This document shows positions 23,486 to 35,329 of a DNA stretch of 64,000 nucleotides, in pieces. The position numbers and the translations under genes are program-made. How positions within the stretch are numbered: position 1 is the stretch's first letter; every line of letters begins with the position of its first letter. The stretch lies in contig NC_088775.1 of NCBI RefSeq assembly GCF_954871325.1, positions 57,079,561 to 57,143,560 on the forward strand. The letters run 5' to 3'. The notes under the pieces are model-generated. The model was not told the DNA's origin. It saw only the letters and a program-made list of their open reading frames with translations, and ran no database searches. Source of the stretch: Gordionus sp. m RMFG-2023 (Eukaryota > Nematomorpha > Gordioida > Chordodea > Parachordodidae).

Positions 23486-23707
23486 TACTTATTTTAACGT
23501 ATTTTCGTCAAAAAAAAATCAAAAAACTTTAAAAATAACGATTATGACAATTGTCACATTAAAATATTATCCTTAAAAAGATCTTATAAAATAACATCAA
23601 AAAAGTTTAATATAAATAATTTTACAAAAATGATATATAATATTATAAAAGATTTCACCTAAAAAATTGTTTATTTATCTAATAAAATTTACAATAATTC
23701 CTCAATA

Positions 23708-24122
23708 AAAGATATATATGTTGTATTCAATATCAAATCAACTGAAGATTCAACCCGACCCCCTTCGATTTTTTTAAAAATTTGTAGAATGGTAGTATAT
23801 ACACTAACTAAAATATAAGCTAAAGACACGATTTAAATTTTATTAAATAGCTCTAAAATATGACATAAAATTTATTTTATTGAAAAAAGGTCTATTACCA
23901 AAAACCGGAAATGGCTATAAAATAAAAATTTATTTTTTTTTCTTTTAAATTTTTTTTACAGATAGACATTATACTTCTTAATATTTATACAAAATCCTAG
24001 ATTGGGACGAGTACTGGGTCAATAGTTATTACCAACATGCAAATTTTTAAAAAAATCGAAGGGGGTCGGGAATGAGAATCTACTTTTTTTGGTTGATTTA
24101 ATATGGAATACAACATATACAA
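23708..24122. mobile_element. ~415 bp inverted-repeat MITE
   Basis: Terminal inverted repeats of ~85 bp: ATATGTTGTATTCAATAT near 23715 against ATATGGAATACAACATAT near 24102, and CGACCCCCTTCGATTTTTTT against its complement near 24050. It is nested inside the 22660-24337 element. TATA at the edges hints at a TA-type target (inference). Confidence 0.7.
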
Positions 24123-24379
24123 AGAAGATTGTGAAAATCACTAATAAATTGTATTAAAAGGAATATTACATCTACAATAGCAGCATATTATTTTTTTTAT
24201 TAAAAATACATCAAATAAAATTTATTTTCATTTCAAAATATAATAATATAAATAAAATAAATTATTTACTAAAATATATAATAATTAATGCTAGGCATCG
24301 ATGCAGAATTTTTGACTAATTTTTATTTAGCCGATTACAAGTATTCACGTTACTGCCCAACCCTGTTTATAAATAATAA

Positions 24380-24640
24380 TATTTTCAGGCAATTGGTGTT
24401 TTTTTTATCTATATCAGCATCCCCATCAGAAATGGATATAATTTTATCTTCTATAACATTTTTCTTGGATTTGTGAATATGTGAACAGTTCCTTTAGAAA
24501 TATTATATCTTTAGATCTGAGTATGATCTTTTATAAATTCAATTTATCGCTAACTCGTTATATTTCTTTTCTTTATTAATTTTCTTATTTAATATGAATA
24601 GAGTTGAAAAGATTATAAAACTTTATAATATGAATGAATA
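24380..24640 (-). pseudogene. pogo/Tigger-like HTH remnant
   Basis: Minus-strand reading gives KEKKYNELAI, then NISKGTVHIFTNPRKM after frame changes, and further on ISDGDADIDKKN. This resembles the CENP-B/pogo N-terminal helix-turn-helix, where an ELA helix is followed by a TV recognition helix and KNR/KI. There is no catalytic domain nearby. Heavily decayed; the assignment is tentative. Confidence 0.35.
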
Positions 24641-25364
24641 ATGCAATAAAAACAACAAATGCCACTTTTCAAAGTAGACAGTTGCCCAATTATCAAGGTA
24701 TTTTCTAATAGTAATTAATAACAATTTTGTGATTCTGAATTTTGGTCAAATTAGGGAGTTGCATGAATTATCAAGCAAGAGCTCAAATTTGATAGGTTTA
24801 CCGTATACTGATAATTGAAAATTTTATAAATATTATTTATTATAGCTAATTTTGTTGCATTTGTATAACTGTTATAATTAGTATATGATAGTGTGTTTTT
24901 GATCGTTGTTTCTAAGGCGTTAGCTAGCTTTATTAATGTCTAGATTTTCCTCGGATAATAGTTGCTAATATTTTGGGATTTTTTACTGCGAATATATATT
25001 TATCTCTTAATAATGTATTCAAGTAATCTTCAAAATCACGTTCATTGATAGCTTTCGAAATTTTGTATGTAGTCTTAATTTTTTATCAGTTTTTTAATTT
25101 GGTAAAAGTTATATCTATCCAGGATTATGTTAGGTTTGGGGTGAAAAAAATTTCTAGGACATCAGGGGCACATAAATTTACCAGTATTTTGTAATTTTAA
25201 GTATCGTGGCATATTTTTGTTAAAAAAAATGATTTCCCCTTTGTCGATGATAAAAATTTGTAACTTAAATTTTACCCTGATAGTGTTTTTAGCCAGCGCC
25301 ATTTTGTTGTATTTGTATATTGTATTAGTAGTAATAGTTATATTAAAAAGTTTTATATCTAAGT

Positions 25365-25950
25365 AGAGATCTGCAAACCCGGTTTGGCCACATTCGACCC
25401 TGTAAGAATTTTTACAAATTGAAGATCAATCCGTGAAATTACTAGCACACCCATTATCATTTTTTTAATTGGCCGACCAGTTAAATTTTAAAATTTGCCC
25501 CGGCCTGTTATTTTTTTGTACGAATTTTCCGGTCATTTTTAATTTCTATATTTATTTTGTTTCCCAATTCAAGGCTCTTATATCTCTCCATTATCGCTAT
25601 CTATTTCTTTCTACAACAACCGGTTTATAAATCAGTATTTGATATCTGTGTTGTGTATTTGTAATTAAATCATATCATTTACTATATTATTTATAGATTT
25701 AGTATTTTAGTTAAATAACTCTTAAAATACAAAAAAATAAACATATTGTAATTTATTTTAAAATAGTATGAATCAAAATATTTGCTTGAAGTTCAAAAAT
25801 ATATTAAAATTTTAATGCCCCGGGTAAGCCTGTCAAAATTTTATGAAAAATCAGAGATTTATGAGGCCGAGCCTTATTTTTTATGTATAAATTGTCCGGC
25901 CCAATTTTTCAAGGTCCGGCCTTTCGAACTGGCCTGGCTTTACATATTAT
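25365..25950. mobile_element. Possible hAT MITE with TAGAGATCTGCAAACCCGG end
   Basis: The left end TAGAGATCTGCAAACCCGG resembles the TAGAGACCTGCAG termini at 22614 and 52262. Scattered CCCGGCC and GGCCGG motifs follow up to AAGGTCCGGCC near 25915. No matching right terminus or target duplication was found. Confidence 0.4.
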
Positions 25951-26910
25951 CTACATCAAAGTAATAATAAATGTGGTCTTGACTCAAATTTGTAATACAA
26001 GTAGAAAAATACTTTGTTCGTTCGTTAAAAACAGTTATTTTTCAGTATATATTCCAATTATAAGCGTATGATATATTTAACCAAATATTACTAAAATATA
26101 AGGTTAATTATTTTTTATAAATCAAACTAAATATTTTCATACTCTTATGTTAATACATAACAAATCTATTCTAATAAGTTTGTATACGAATTGCCAGTCT
26201 TAAAGGCTCAAATCGACCTAATATTATTATTTTTTACTAAACGAACATGAATCATGAACCGTTATTTCTATCCACCCTTGATGATATAAATGATGGTTGC
26301 GGCAAAGGAGATGATAGGGACCAATATAAAAGGAAAAAGCAGAGTTCAGTGGTTATGTTCGATAAAAACTATCTACAAAAATACGAATCGAATATTTGCA
26401 TTATTCGTTTTATCGAACCAAATAACTTTGATTCGTACGAATAATAAAAACATTATTTGATTCGATTAGAAAATTAAATTCCTCAGAAATATTTTCGAAA
26501 ATGAAATAACGAATCATTAAAATTTATATAAGCTATTTATAGATGTTGAAATAAAGATATAAAAATATTTATGAATAATTTCAATAATGTATAAAAAATT
26601 ATTTGACGAATATTATATTTACCTTAGATGTTCTTTTTAGGTATTATGTAAATCAGGAATTAGAACCCCGTTAACCGATATTATTTACCTAACCTGAATC
26701 AGTAAACATTTTCTCATCAGAACCTTACCCGAACATCTAATAATGCGTGTAAACTTGTTTAAACCTTTTGATATAACTTTTTTAAAGATTATTTTCAATC
26801 TATTGATATGTATTCATATAGTAGAGTTTAAAAAGATTCTTTTTATATGTATCAAAATATATGATGTTAAAATATTTAGATACAATCACATGGCCTAAAC
26901 TATACCTAGA
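25951..26910. other. Intronic DNA with a 65-codon open frame of unknown meaning
   Basis: 26247-26444 (+) is open and has a hydrophilic start (LDDINDGCGKGDDRDQYKR), but nothing in it is recognisable. Its second half runs through CGAATCGAATATTTG-type repeats that look like element ends. I do not call a gene. Confidence 0.3.
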
Positions 26911-27119
26911 TAGTGTTGTTAAACGGCTCATTTGAGCCTATTTTTAAAAAACGGTTAACTCAATATTTTATCCAGAAAAATATACGCAAGCCTTAAGATT
27001 TTGCTAATAGATGGCATAATGGTTTGAACATCTATAAACGAAATCTTATCTTTCTGGCTAAAATATTGAGTTAGCCGTTTTAAAAAAAATGGCTCAAATT
27101 GAGCTGTTTAACAACACTA
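26911..27119. mobile_element. 209 bp hAT-like MITE
   Basis: TAGTGTTGTTAAACGGCTCA at the left faces TGAGCTGTTTAACAACACTA at the right; inner blocks ACTCAATATTTT and AAAATATTGAGT are also inverted. It is related to the copy at 600-807. No clear 8 bp duplication. Confidence 0.75.
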
Positions 27120-27841
27120 CTAAAATAAAGATACAATTTTTTAAGACACACTAATTTTTTAATCACGTAAGATGTGTATAAAACCCTTCAACGTCTCATG
27201 ATATGTTTTGACATGATATAATATAATTATATATTTTAAATTTTATATGCCGATTAATTTGACATCATATAATAAAAATACTTTCGTATATTATTAAAAT
27301 TATTAACTCATAAATCATAATATTTTATTTTTAAATTTGATCCAATAATATTTTCATAATTTTATTTTTACCATTTCACTGAATTATATGATTTTATAAC
27401 GACAATATAACGAATTCTGTGAATAATATTAAATAATTCTTAAATTTTTATTCATTATTAAAAGTAAGAGTATAAAATTATGATTAATAATTTTATTACA
27501 AATGACTATGCTCTTTTTTATATCAACTAAAGTGTATAATGCCAAAATAAATCATCTGGATTTTAGAATACCTTTTTTAAACATTTTTTATTTTATATTT
27601 AAGTGGTTTTCTATAGTTATAATTATATTTTGTCATAAAATGTATTCTAAATTCAATCAAACCACACCTATTTTGAACTTGACATTCATAAGACCTATGT
27701 CCTCTGACTCGTAATATAATTTTACATTTATTATATTTTTTAAAATGATTCTGTATAATTAATTTATAGATGCCAAATAATTTAATAATACTAGTCGAGG
27801 GAGACATTTCGGAATGACAACATAAATGAATCTGAGATATT

Positions 27842-28850
27842 CTGCACACTCTTCTTTACTATGATTCTCCTTTAACTTCATCAACTCCAACATCTAATAA
27901 TCTTCAAGTCGAGTTAGAAAAAATATGTGTTGATGAATTAATCATCCCGTTCAAAGGGCTGAGTCTTTTAAAACGATATATAAAATCGAAGCCTCATAAA
28001 TGGGTTATTAAAGTTTTTTCATTAGCCGGATTCTCAGGTATTGTATATGATTTTAAGATTTATGCGGAAAAGCAAACTAATCCAACATCATCAGAATTAG
28101 TAATAAGTGGTAATTTAGTTCTCCAAATGGCTAAAAATATTCCGAAATTTTAAAATCATAAACTTTTGTTATAACTACTTTTGTTCAATAGCATTGGCTA
28201 ATAAAATTAAAAGAAATAGGTATATTTATGGTAGGGACTATTAGAAGTAATCGGTAATCGGATGAAAGATTGCAAGTAATGCGATAGATACTTAAAAAAA
28301 GAAGGTCGCTTTATTTGAAGTTAAAAAGAAAATATAATAATTGGCAAATGGTATGTTAATAAGTTTGTGTACGTCATCCCATCCTTTGTCAGTGTTCATC
28401 CGATAGCAAATGTAAAAAGATGGTCACGAAGTATCCAAAAATATATTGAGGTGCCAAGACCAAATATATTAAAAATATATAATGAAGGTATGGGAGGAGT
28501 CGATTTAAGGTTCTATTTGAGAAACATTTTTCATCTCATTGATATGTGTGTGGTGAATTCATGGCTTTTGTATAGGCGGCAAATATACCATGAAAAAGAG
28601 AAAAAAATTATGAAACTGATCCAATTTAAAACACATATTGTTAACGCATTGTTATCGGCAGGGAAAATTAGTAAATGAAAAGCAGGGAAACCTTTGAAAG
28701 AATAGTAAATAAAAAAAGTTCTTTTATATTGGCGCCTATATCTGATATCAGATATGACAACATAGGTTATTGGCCGGATGCCTGCGAAACGAGGCAAAGA
28801 TGCAAGTTATGCATAAATGCATACTCCAGAAAAATATGTAAAATGTAATA
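27842..28850 (+). pseudogene. piggyBac-like transposase fragment
   Basis: 27880-28153 (+) reads LQVELEKICVDELIIPFKG (the piggyBac VDE..IPFKG block with its catalytic Asp), KSKPHKWVIKVFSLAGFSGI and YDFKIYAEKQ. 28340-28677 reads WYVNKFVYVIPSFVSV, YNEGMGGVDLRF (the GGVD block with another catalytic Asp) and VVNSWLLYRR. After 28760 a Cys cluster (RCKLCINAYSRKICKM) matches the C-terminal Cys-rich finger. The stretch between the two halves, with the DNFFT-like block, is deleted or decayed, and stops separate the segments. TTAA-flanked TIRs were not identified. It lies sense to VPS29, in its intron. Confidence 0.85.
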
Positions 28851-29947
28851 TATATATTTTATAACCAATATAGAACGAGCTTTTCATAATATATGTATTT
28901 TTTTATATTACACTATGCCTGATGATGCCAAATTGCATCATCATTTTTTTACCTGTATAATTAAAAATGAAATTTGAAAAATTTTTTGGGCATCTATGGA
29001 GTGTATAAATGAATAATTTATAGAAATTTTTTTTTTAATTATTAAAAAAATTGAGCGTCAAAGGGTTAAAATAATAGTATTGAACCAATTTTTTTTTACT
29101 CCGTTTGAGATTTTATTTATATATCAAATTTATTCATAAATATTATTAATATATTAATATGTTTAATATGTTTAATATGTGTTAAAATTTATATTTTTAT
29201 CCATATCCTCTCGTGGGTGTTTAAAAATTTATAATATTTAATATTGATAATTTTTCTGCAGTATTACTTTAGAAACTTTAAATGTTCTTAATAATCGTTG
29301 TGACAATTATTTTTTTGTCTTTAAATTTTATGGCATTTAGAGACCAATCAAGCTTGAAAATTTGCTGATACTATTTTTGTTTTATTTTCGGTAGTATATG
29401 TTAATCATCTAAAAATTTATAAATATTATTATTAATATCATATATTTGTTATCCATTGTGTAAAAAACTGGTCTAGAATTGGGCAGAAATAAACTCGGAA
29501 TATAAATTTAATTTGAAAAAGTAGGATTAAATTTAAAATTATATATATAGATAAAGTAAAGTAAAATTATATCGATATGTATATATATTAAATATATCTA
29601 AAAATAAATACTGATATTTTTACAAAAATATATCTAGATAAGAGACAGATGCAATATATTTTAATACCTTAATAACTCTGATATGTATACCTCATTTTAA
29701 AATATTTATTTTTTATATTGCTCTATTCTTAACTATAAAACTAATTCTTCTCTTAACAGAAGAGAATCTTAATAATATCTTAATTGTTCATCTTAATTTT
29801 GGCAAAATCTTTATTATTTTGATTAGATTGCTACAATTTTATTCAAAGAAATTTTTAAAAAAAAATATATCCTGAAGGAAAATAACTCAATTGCATTTTA
29901 ATGTTAACAATATTTATTATTTTAACTTTTTTATATAAACTAGAATT
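28851..29947. other. Intronic AT-rich DNA, nothing recognised
   Basis: No coding or repeat feature that I can support. Confidence 0.45.
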
Positions 29948-30580
29948 TTTATAAACAGGGTTGGGCAAATTTTCAAATTTATTCTATTATAAATACAAAT
30001 ACACTTCAAAAAAAAGTATTTGTGTATAAACACTTCTTAAAAAAAATATTTTAAATATAATTTTACAGAACATATAATAAATTGCTTCATTTGTGATTTT
30101 CGTTTTATTTTTAGTAGAGTAGACACATATAGCGTTCTCTATATTATTAATTTTTGATGATATTGTGAAAAAACTCCATTCATAATTCTCTATTACATTT
30201 ATAAGATGATGACTTTGTCACAGAATCTCTCCAAAAATATCTTATAAACATAATAGCTTAATATAGAAACTCTTCAATTACTATGTCCTTATCTTCTTCA
30301 AAAAAAATTGTGTTTTCCTTTTTGATAATATTCATTTTGGAAATAAATTAGGATTTGAAATGGAAGATGTAATTTTTTTGCTAACTCCGGTCACAAATTT
30401 AATATATTAGATAAATCTGGATATATTCAATTTATACCCTAAAAGTGTATTCGTATTAGTCTGAAAATCGTCGTAAAAAAATACTAAATACTTTCCAAAA
30501 TATTCAAATAAATACTAAATAAAAATGTATTTATATTTTAAATACAAGTATTCACATTACTGCCCAACCCTCTTTATAAA
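29948..30580. mobile_element. 617 bp hAT MITE with perfect 8 bp duplication
   Basis: Element 29956-30572. The left end CAGGGTTGGGCA and right end TGCCCAACCCTC are inverted; TTTATAAA is present at 29948-29955 and again at 30573-30580. Inside, AAATACAAATACACTTC and its mirrored GTATTTATATTTTAAATAC form longer inverted blocks. There is no coding capacity. It is an intact copy of the family interrupted at 22260-24365. Confidence 0.85.
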
Positions 30581-30610
30581 CTACATTTGAATTATTATTA
30601 GTATCAATAA

Positions 30611-30870
30611 AATATTGAATCACTAGTTTTTAAACAGGGCGGTATTGATTATAGAGAGTTATATATTTCTAAATTTTATTAATATAAAAATGATTTTATA
30701 GTTTATTATTGCCAAAATATAGGATTAACATAACATATAAAATATTGAATCACTAGATATAAACGGGGCGGTATTGATTATAGAGATTTATATATCTTTA
30801 AATTTTAACAATATAAAAAGGATTTTATAGCTTAATATTACCAAAATATAGGATAATATAGCATACAATT
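30611..30870. repeat. 130 bp tandem duplication
   Basis: AATATTGAATCACTAG begins at 30611 and 30741. Both copies continue through GGGCGGTATTGATTATAGAG to CCAAAATATAGGAT, with a few differences. Confidence 0.8.
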
Positions 30871-31143
30871 ATTTAGTAAAAAAATTTAATACAAACATAA
30901 AAGACATTTAATTTAAATCGTGATTATATTCCAAAAAAGTCAATGATTTGAATTGAGATTCAATTTTGAATTCCGTCACCCTAATGAAAAGTACTGAAAA
31001 CGTCTCGCATTTTACTCCATGTCATGTTTGAAAGAATAAATTAAATCATATAATATAGTAGTTAATTATTACATATAATTACAGCAAGCAATATAAGATT
31101 AGGCAACTTTAATTACTATAAATTATTTTACCAAATTATCAAG

Positions 31144-31335
31144 GACCCTATACCATCTTTCGCCTTGATGGACATTCAAACCGATAATGTTACCACTTAT
31201 ATTTACAGGCTAATCAAAGGGGAAGTTAAAGTAGACAGAGCCGAGTATCGTTTATCATCGGAAGAAAAAAATGTTAACAGCGTTGATCCCGTTAGAAATG
31301 CAAAGCTGCCTCAAACCTTTTCTATAATTTATTAA
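31144..31335 (+). CDS. VPS29 retromer subunit, last exon
   Basis: 63 codons plus TAA (31333-31335), in phase 0 after the acceptor ATTATCAAG. It starts [36 protein letters not shown], colinear with human [34 protein letters not shown], and completes the C-terminal beta strands of the fold. The Leu of LMDIQ (Leu152 in human, a contact for VPS29 partners) is kept. About 27 residues (from LSSEEKNVN to QTFSIIY) extend past the usual end of the protein, an unusual tail. A polyadenylation signal follows 55 bp after the stop. The exon stands out by its balanced base composition. Confidence 0.9.
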   Translation, partial: DPIPSFALMDIQTDNVTTYIYRLIKGEVKVDRAEYRLSSEEKNVNSVDPVRNAKLPQTFSIIY

Positions 31336-31389
31336 TTTTTAAATTAAAATATTCAATTATATATACTATATGTAATATTAATTATATTT

Positions 31390-31395
31390 AATAAA
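31390..31395 (+). terminator. AATAAA polyadenylation signal of VPS29
   Basis: Canonical AATAAA 55 bp downstream of the VPS29 stop, followed by a T-rich stretch (TTATTTTTTTTA). The position fits a short 3' UTR. Confidence 0.65.
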
Positions 31396-31446
31396 GTTAT
31401 TTTTTTTAAAATTCGTTTAATTTGTGTCTTTATTTTGGTAACCAGT

Positions 31447-31771
31447 AGTGTTGTTATATAGTCGAGTTCTCCTGACATTTACTCCTAGTCGAAGTCGATT
31501 AGTAGAATCATTTTTACTACTCTAGTCATGAACTCAACTTAAATTTTATCGATTACTTATATTAGTGTTGTTAATTGGTTGGTTGTGTAAAATAGTGTTG
31601 AATTACCTAACTTTAATCAACTATAAAAGAGCGTAGCCATGTTTTTATCTAAAAATATTCGAATCAATCTTCAAGTTGAGACTCATCTTAGAAGCTTAAT
31701 TCAATTTTTTATGCCAAAACTTGACTAAGCCATAATTGAGATCGTCAAAATTAAGTAATTTAACAACACTA
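31447..31771. mobile_element. hAT-like MITE pair (TAGTGTTG ends)
   Basis: TAGTGTTGTTATATAGTCGA at 31447 resembles the arm starting at 896. A second unit begins TAGTGTTGAATTACCTAA near 31592 and ends GTAATTTAACAACACTA at 31771, with good inverted ends. Both follow directly after the VPS29 3' end. Confidence 0.6.
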
Positions 31772-31932
31772 GTGTAAAACCCAAACCTGACGCTTGGATC
31801 TAAAAATGACTAAATCAGCTATGAGCACGAACCACGAGCACAGACCCATACATTTTAAGTTATTTTTTTTGACCTTATTAAAGTATATAAATATATAGTT
31901 ATTAGAGGTAGCAATCGATAGATAATTAAAAG

Positions 31933-32028
31933 ACATATATAATAGGGAACAGGCCAAGCACCACTTCTCGATGGGTGAAGTGACATATAATAGGGAACAG
32001 GCCAAGCACCACCTCTCGATGGGTGAAG
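31933..32028. repeat. 48 bp tandem duplication
   Basis: ATAGGGAACAGGCCAAGCAC and CTCGATGGGTGAAG occur twice in immediate succession with one internal difference. The surrounding ~200 bp are GC-richer than average and of unknown origin. Confidence 0.75.
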
Positions 32029-32332
32029 CTATTACTATTGGGGTCAGGTAAAATTTTATCAGCACCAAATATTATGATGATAGATGGGTATATCAAATAA
32101 GCCTAGTTCTACCTTAATATAGTGTATATGAGTACAACCTGCGGGTGAGGTTAAAAATAAATCTTTGATATAGTTAGGGTGCATTCACAGTAGAGAGCGA
32201 CAAAGCACTAATAGACAGCAGCTGATATTTCGTAAGCGACATAGCATTCATAGTAGTTGCGACAAGCATATTTTTATTTTTTAAAAGTTAATATGAAAAT
32301 ATCCATTTGAACCTAATTTAAATCGTATCAGG

Positions 32333-32620
32333 TCAATTCAGCGAAACACATCGGAATGTCGTTTATCGCGAAAAGTTTTTATAGCGAAGGTAAAATCGCG
32401 AAACCATTTCTGTGAATTTATCTCCGCGAAACATTTATAGCGAAGACAATTTCGCGAAGCCATTGTCGCGAATTTATTTCCGCGAAACCTTAACCGCAAA
32501 TTTATTAGAGCGAATACATTTTACGCGAACACTTTACAGCGAATTTTTTATCGCGAATATGTTTGCGCAAAGTCATTGTGGCGAGCGCATTACCGTGAAA
32601 CAATAAATTTATTGCGAATG
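32333..32620. repeat. Minisatellite array, TTTATAGCGAA type
   Basis: About twenty degenerate 13-15 bp units such as TTTATCGCGAAAAG and TTTATAGCGAAG, starting after GGTCAATTCAGCGAAAC. The inverse of this array, with the same boundary word (GCTGAATTGAC), is at 53630-53940. It leads into the Foldback-like element. Confidence 0.8.
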
Positions 32621-33009
32621 CATTTATTTAAAAGAAAACATATTATTTATTATTTGATGTTTTTTAAAAATGATATGCTACTATTGTAATATTATTTTTG
32701 TTACAATTTATTAGTGATTTTCAGGCCCAAGATTTTAAGTAAAAAATATTCTTGAAGTTCAAAAAGATTTTTGAACATATTTTGATAAAAATTTTAATCT
32801 TCTTTGTAAATATATTTTTTTGGAATTCTTTTGTGAAATTTATTATAAATATGCAATTTTTAAGTGAAATCTTTTATAGTTTTTTTTATCATTTTTGTAA
32901 AATTATCTATTTCTTAAATATAAAAGAGGTGGGTTTTCTAAATAATTTTTTTTAAATATTTATATTCAACTTATTTATGTTATTTTATATGATCTAATAA
33001 AGGAAAATA

Positions 33010-34990
33010 ATTTAATCTGACAATTGTCATATTCGTTATTTTTTAAGATTTATGAAATTTTTTGACTCAAATGGGTAAAAATACCATTTATATTGTAAAG
33101 ATGTTAAATTATAAATTCAATGAAGATGTTCCTTGAAAATGTGGCAATTATCATAATCGGTATTTTTAAACATATTAGATTTTTTTAACGCTAATGGGCA
33201 AAAATATGTATTTTTAACATGTTAAATTATAATTTCAATTAGGATGTACCATATAAAACCGACAATAGTCATAATCATTATTTTTAAAGTTTTTTTACAA
33301 TTTTTTGACGTAAATGGGCAAAAATATAAGTTGTTAAAATTTCAGTGAAGATGTACGATAGATATAAGTTAAAATTGTTTATAAAGTTTTTTGAATTTTT
33401 TTGTTGTAAATGGGTAAAAATATAATTGTAAAATGCTTAATTAAAATTTCATGAAGACCTACCATTGAAAAGTAACAATTGTCAATCGTTATTTTTAAAG
33501 TTTTTTAATTTTTTTGACGAAAATGCGATAAAATAAGTATTGCTAGTATGTTTAAATAAAACTTCAGTGAAGATGTACCCTAGATAAATGACAATTAGCA
33601 TAATCATTATTTTTAAAAATTTTTTAACGTAAATGGGTAAAAATAAAGATTGTAAACATGTTAAAATTTCATGAAGATGTACCATAGAAAAGTGACAATT
33701 GTCATAATCGTTATTTTATAACTTTTTTGAATTTTTTGGACGTAAATGGGCTAAACTAATTATTGCTAACATGTTTAATGATGTACCATAGATAAGTTAC
33801 AATTGTCATAATCGTTGTTTATTTTGAATTTATTTGTTGTAAATAGGTAAAAATATAGATTGTAAACATGCTAAATTAAAATTTCATGAAGATGTACCAT
33901 TGAAAAGTGACAATTGTCATAATCGTTATTTTTAAAGTTTTTTGAATTTTTTTGACCAAAATGGGTTAGAATAAATATTGTTAGCATGTTTAAATAATAC
34001 TTCAGTGAAGATGTACCTAAAGTGACAATTATCATAATCATTATTTTTAAACTTTTTTTGACGTAAATTGGCCAAAATAAGTATCGATAACATATTTAAA
34101 TAAAACTTCAGTGAAGATGTACCCTAGATATGTGACAATTGTCAAAATCGTTATTTTTATATTGTATTTTTTTAACGCAAATGGTAAAAATATAGATAGT
34201 AAACATGTTAAATTAGAATTTCATAAAGATGTACCATAAAAAAGTGACAAATGTCATAATCGTTATTTTCTAACTTTTTTAAATTTTTTTGACGTAAGTG
34301 GCTAAAATAAGTATTGCTAACATGTTAAAATAAAATTTCAGTGAAAATGTACCCAAGATAAGTGACAATTGTCATAATCATTATTTTTAAAGTTTTTTGA
34401 CTCAAATGGGTAAAAATATAGATTGTAAATATGTTAAATTAAAATTTCATGAAGATGTACCATAGAAAAGTGACAATTGTCATAATCGTTATTTTATAAC
34501 TTTTTAAATATATTTGACGTAAATGGGCTAAAATAAGTATTGCAAACATGTTTAAATAAAATTTCAGTGAAGATGTACCCTAGATAAGTGACAATTGTCA
34601 TAATCGTTATTTAAGTTTTTTGAATTTATTTGTAGCAAATGTGTATATAGATTGTAAACATGTTAAATTAAAATTTCATGAGGATGCACCATATAAAGGT
34701 GACTATTGTCATAATCGTTATTTTTAAAATCATTTGAATTTTTTAGATGCAAATGGGCAAAAATATAAATTGCTTACATGTTAAAATAAAATTTCAGTAA
34801 AGATGTACAATAGATAAGTTACAATTGTCATAATCGTTTGTTAATAAAGTTTTTTTAAATTTTTTTGTTGCAATCGGTAAAAATATAGATCGTGCTAAAT
34901 TAAATTTCATGAAGATATACCTTTGAAAAGTGACAATTTTTATATTCGTTATTTTTAAAGTTCTTTGATGTAAATGGGTTAAAATATAGA
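33010..34990. repeat. ~118 bp tandem array, left arm (about 17 units)
   Basis: Each unit holds AGTGACAATTGTCATAATCG, a TTTTTAAAGTTTTTTGAAT tract, a GACGTAAATGGGC-like word, AACATGTTTAAAT and TTCAGTGAAGATGTACC. The 12 bp TGACAATTGTCA is a perfect palindrome and the best conserved part. Two unit subtypes alternate: one with TAAAATAAGTATTGCTAACA and ATGTACCCTAGATAAG, one with AAAATATAGATTGTAAACAT and ATGTACCATAGAAAAG. Confidence 0.85.
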
Positions 34991-35329
34991 TTGTAATCCA
35001 TTTTAACCATAATAAAATCTTAACATTAAATTTATAGGATGTTAATTGTATCATATTACTAAATAATATTCATATGGTTTTTAAGTCTTTCTATAAAAAT
35101 CCTACCCTGAATTCAGACTCATCACTATTTTTCTACGAGTATACAAAAATATTTGCTAACTGAATGCAAGGTTATACATTGTTATAATGTAGAATTAAAA
35201 TTTATTAATTAAAGGAATAAGATTGTGAATATATATCTTATAAGTTTAGAATTTAACATAGGTACAACTATCTTTAATAATCACTGCATATTTTTATCAA
35301 ATTTTAAGCAGGATAAAAGGAACAACGAT

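Larger units (their letters stand above)
22660..24337. mobile_element. Inverted-repeat element with TAGTGTTGCGTAATCGGCT end
   Basis: The left end TAGTGTTGCGTAATCGGCTA is followed by AATTCTGCATCGATGCCTAG; the right side has CTAGGCATCGATGCAGAA and ends AGCCGATTA, where the last ~10 bases of the TIR are missing. Just inside both ends lies the core module TAAATAAAATAAATTATTT. It also contains part of the Foldback-like arm (23470-23720 and 24125-24200, homologous to 36270-36480 and 36565-36613). Internal insertions and duplications are listed separately. Confidence 0.65.
22260..24365. mobile_element. Interrupted hAT MITE (CAGGGTTGGGCA family)
   Basis: 22260-22443 and 24338-24365 match the intact copy at 29956-30572. 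The right end reads TACTGCCCAACCCTG and is followed by TTTATAAA (24366-24373), the same octamer that flanks the intact copy. The middle is replaced by later insertions (22444-22614 and 22660-24337). The left terminus is not preserved. Confidence 0.65.
14116..31143 (+). other. VPS29 intron, 17,028 bp, filled with transposons
   Basis: Donor GTGAGG at 14116 and acceptor ATTATCAAG before 31144. Both flanking exons are phase 0 and the joined protein continues [17 protein letters not shown], as expected for VPS29. Within it lie at least four transposase pseudogenes, one LTR-element fragment, several MITEs and tandem repeats, in both orientations. The ~50 bp introns of the transposons show that short introns are tolerated here, so this one has grown by insertion (inference). 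Confidence 0.85.

Noticed and set aside
27577-27849. 90-codon minus-strand ORF next to the piggyBac fragment
   Set aside because: No family resemblance; lies in the decayed 5' part of the piggyBac region.
32412-32606. 64-codon + strand ORF
   Set aside because: It is a read-through of the TTTATAGCGAA minisatellite; the residues simply follow the repeat.
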